Positions 63,373 to 64,000 of a stretch of 64,000 nucleotides of DNA are shown here, one piece after another (positions within the stretch are counted from its first letter, which is position 1; every line of letters begins with the position of its first letter). Source of the DNA: Alentia gelatinosa (taxonomy: Eukaryota > Annelida > Polychaeta > Phyllodocida > Polynoidae); the NCBI GenBank assembly GCA_950022655.1, contig OX465579.1, positions 78,813,193 through 78,877,192 of the forward strand. The letters run 5' to 3'. The notes under the pieces were generated by a model that did not search any database, was not told the origin of the DNA, and worked only from the letters and a program-made list of their open reading frames with translations. Both the position numbers and the translations under genes were made by a program.

Positions 63373-64000
63373 TCATAGCCCTAAGACATCTAAGGACATG
63401 ACATACCAAATGCGGAAATTCATTTCCCGTTAGAATTCAGCCATGAAACTTTAACACCAGTTAGGGACACATATAACCTACGATCACCTAAAATATGAAG
63501 ATAATCAGCCGCTTGGATCTAACGATATTAGTGTTTAAATCTGGTTGTATCAAATGCTGCTCTGGTGGCCAGTGTAGGCCTACTTAAGCGGTCGCTACTT
63601 TATGCAGCGACCTTGACATTGACTGCACTTGTTCCTGATAGATTGGCCATCAACCCCTGTCTGTGCTGAGCTCCTCACTCTCAGTCGAATAGATTGACGG
63701 GCTGACCGTACGCAGAATTTACCTCACTGTCGCCCAAATTATCATAGCCCAAGACATCTAAGGAGGATACGTACCAAACGTTGAAATTCACTTCCCGTTG
63801 GAATTCAGCCATGAAACTTTAACACCAGTTAGGGACACATATAACCTACGATCACCTAAAATATGAAGAAAATCAGCAGCTTGGATCTAACGATATTCGC
63901 GTTTGAATCTGGTTGTATCAAATGCTGCTCTGGTGGCCAGTGTTCTGACATTGGGTGGCCATGATAAGAACTAACGTTTTCATTGACAGGTCCTGCCACC
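63373..64000 (+). repeat. Satellite monomer 57 (alpha class, partial)
   Basis: First 628 bases of an alpha monomer (gtttaaatc, ggtcgct arm, gttgaaattc), cut by the window edge in spacer 2. Private ttcatttccc in the A-half. The array evidently continues beyond the window. Confidence 0.97.

Larger units (their letters stand above)
1..64000 (+). repeat. Complex satellite array, about 1.13-kb monomer, 57 copies head to tail
   Basis: The complete window is one tandem array. The monomer start (tcatagccctaag) recurs with spacings of 1128, 1129 or 1130 bases, except monomer 22 (929), monomer 30 (1496) and monomer 54 (1124). Copies are nearly identical and differ by scattered substitutions and homopolymer lengths. 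Each monomer has an A-half (about 203 bp), spacer 1, a B-half (about 202 bp, homologous to A), spacer 2, a tRNA-like segment with T runs, and an AT-rich tail. Three loose classes help reading: alpha (gtttaaatc in A, gttgaaattc in B, usually 1128 bp), beta (gtttgaatc or gtttggatc in A, ggaaactc in B, usually 1129-1130 bp) and rho (hairpin with the extended stem ggtcgctgc). Every reading frame is closed at short intervals. The array runs off both ends. Chromosomal position and species are not determinable here. Confidence 0.98.

Noticed and set aside
1..64000. 5S rRNA, snRNA or spliced-leader gene cluster
   Set aside because: A kilobase repeat with pol III signals recalls such clusters, but I find no 5S, U1, U2 or recognisable leader sequence on either strand.
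1..64000. CRISPR array or bacterial repeat locus
   Set aside because: Repeats are over a kilobase with no short repeat-spacer pattern, and there are no coding genes nearby.
1..64000. Array of transposable elements with coding capacity
   Set aside because: No long open frame, terminal repeats or target-site duplications are visible; copies adjoin without intervening DNA.

Overview
The whole 64,000-base window is one uninterrupted array of a complex satellite repeat with a monomer of about 1.13 kb. All 57 monomers lie head to tail in the same orientation (56 complete and a 628-base partial one at the right edge), and no flanking unique DNA is visible at either end. I see no protein-coding gene, rRNA, intact tRNA, CRISPR array or transposase. 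A long array of near-identical kilobase monomers, each carrying a decayed tRNA-like RNA polymerase III element, points to a eukaryotic nuclear genome, most likely centromeric, pericentromeric, subtelomeric or other heterochromatic DNA. I do not recognise the satellite and cannot name the species.

Monomer anatomy, in coordinates of monomer 1: A-half 1-203; spacer 1, 204-369, with a hairpin at 219-239 and a nearly invariant block at about 248-335; B-half 370-571, which is a diverged second copy of the A-half; spacer 2, 572-690, with a 13-base palindrome at 642-654; a tRNA-like segment at about 697-770 with A-box and B-box matches and a following T run; a second, headless copy of the 3' part of that segment with its own T runs at about 815-891; and an AT-rich tail 892-1129 with a perfect 8-bp inverted repeat at 1053-1074. 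Monomer boundaries are arbitrary: I placed them at the start of the A-half because the window begins there.

Large-scale layout. Monomers 1-28 (1-31405, 31,405 bp) form a higher-order block. Monomer 29 is again of monomer 1 type. A 6,010-bp tandem duplication follows (27091-33100 repeated as 33101-39110). Its junction lies inside monomer 30, which is therefore 1,496 bp long and has one A-half followed by two B-halves. From 37416 the higher-order block is replayed: monomers 34-41 match monomers 1-8 at an offset of 37,415 bp, then monomers 42-49 match monomers 13-20 at an offset of 32,900 bp, so four monomers (9-12) are present in the first pass and missing in the second. The match to the first pass is lost near 55295. 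Monomers 50-51 are mosaics. Monomers 52-57 look like a condensed third pass through monomer types 1, 6, 7/9, 10/12, 13 and 2/17.

Other rearrangements: monomer 22 has lost 205 bp (replaced by 6 bp), including the A-box, and monomer 54 has a 4-bp net loss. Together these features record unequal crossover, local amplification and gene conversion. The A/B internal duplication has served as a recombination substrate at least once. The only hint of activity beyond structure is the pol III-like element in each monomer; whether it is transcribed cannot be judged from sequence.
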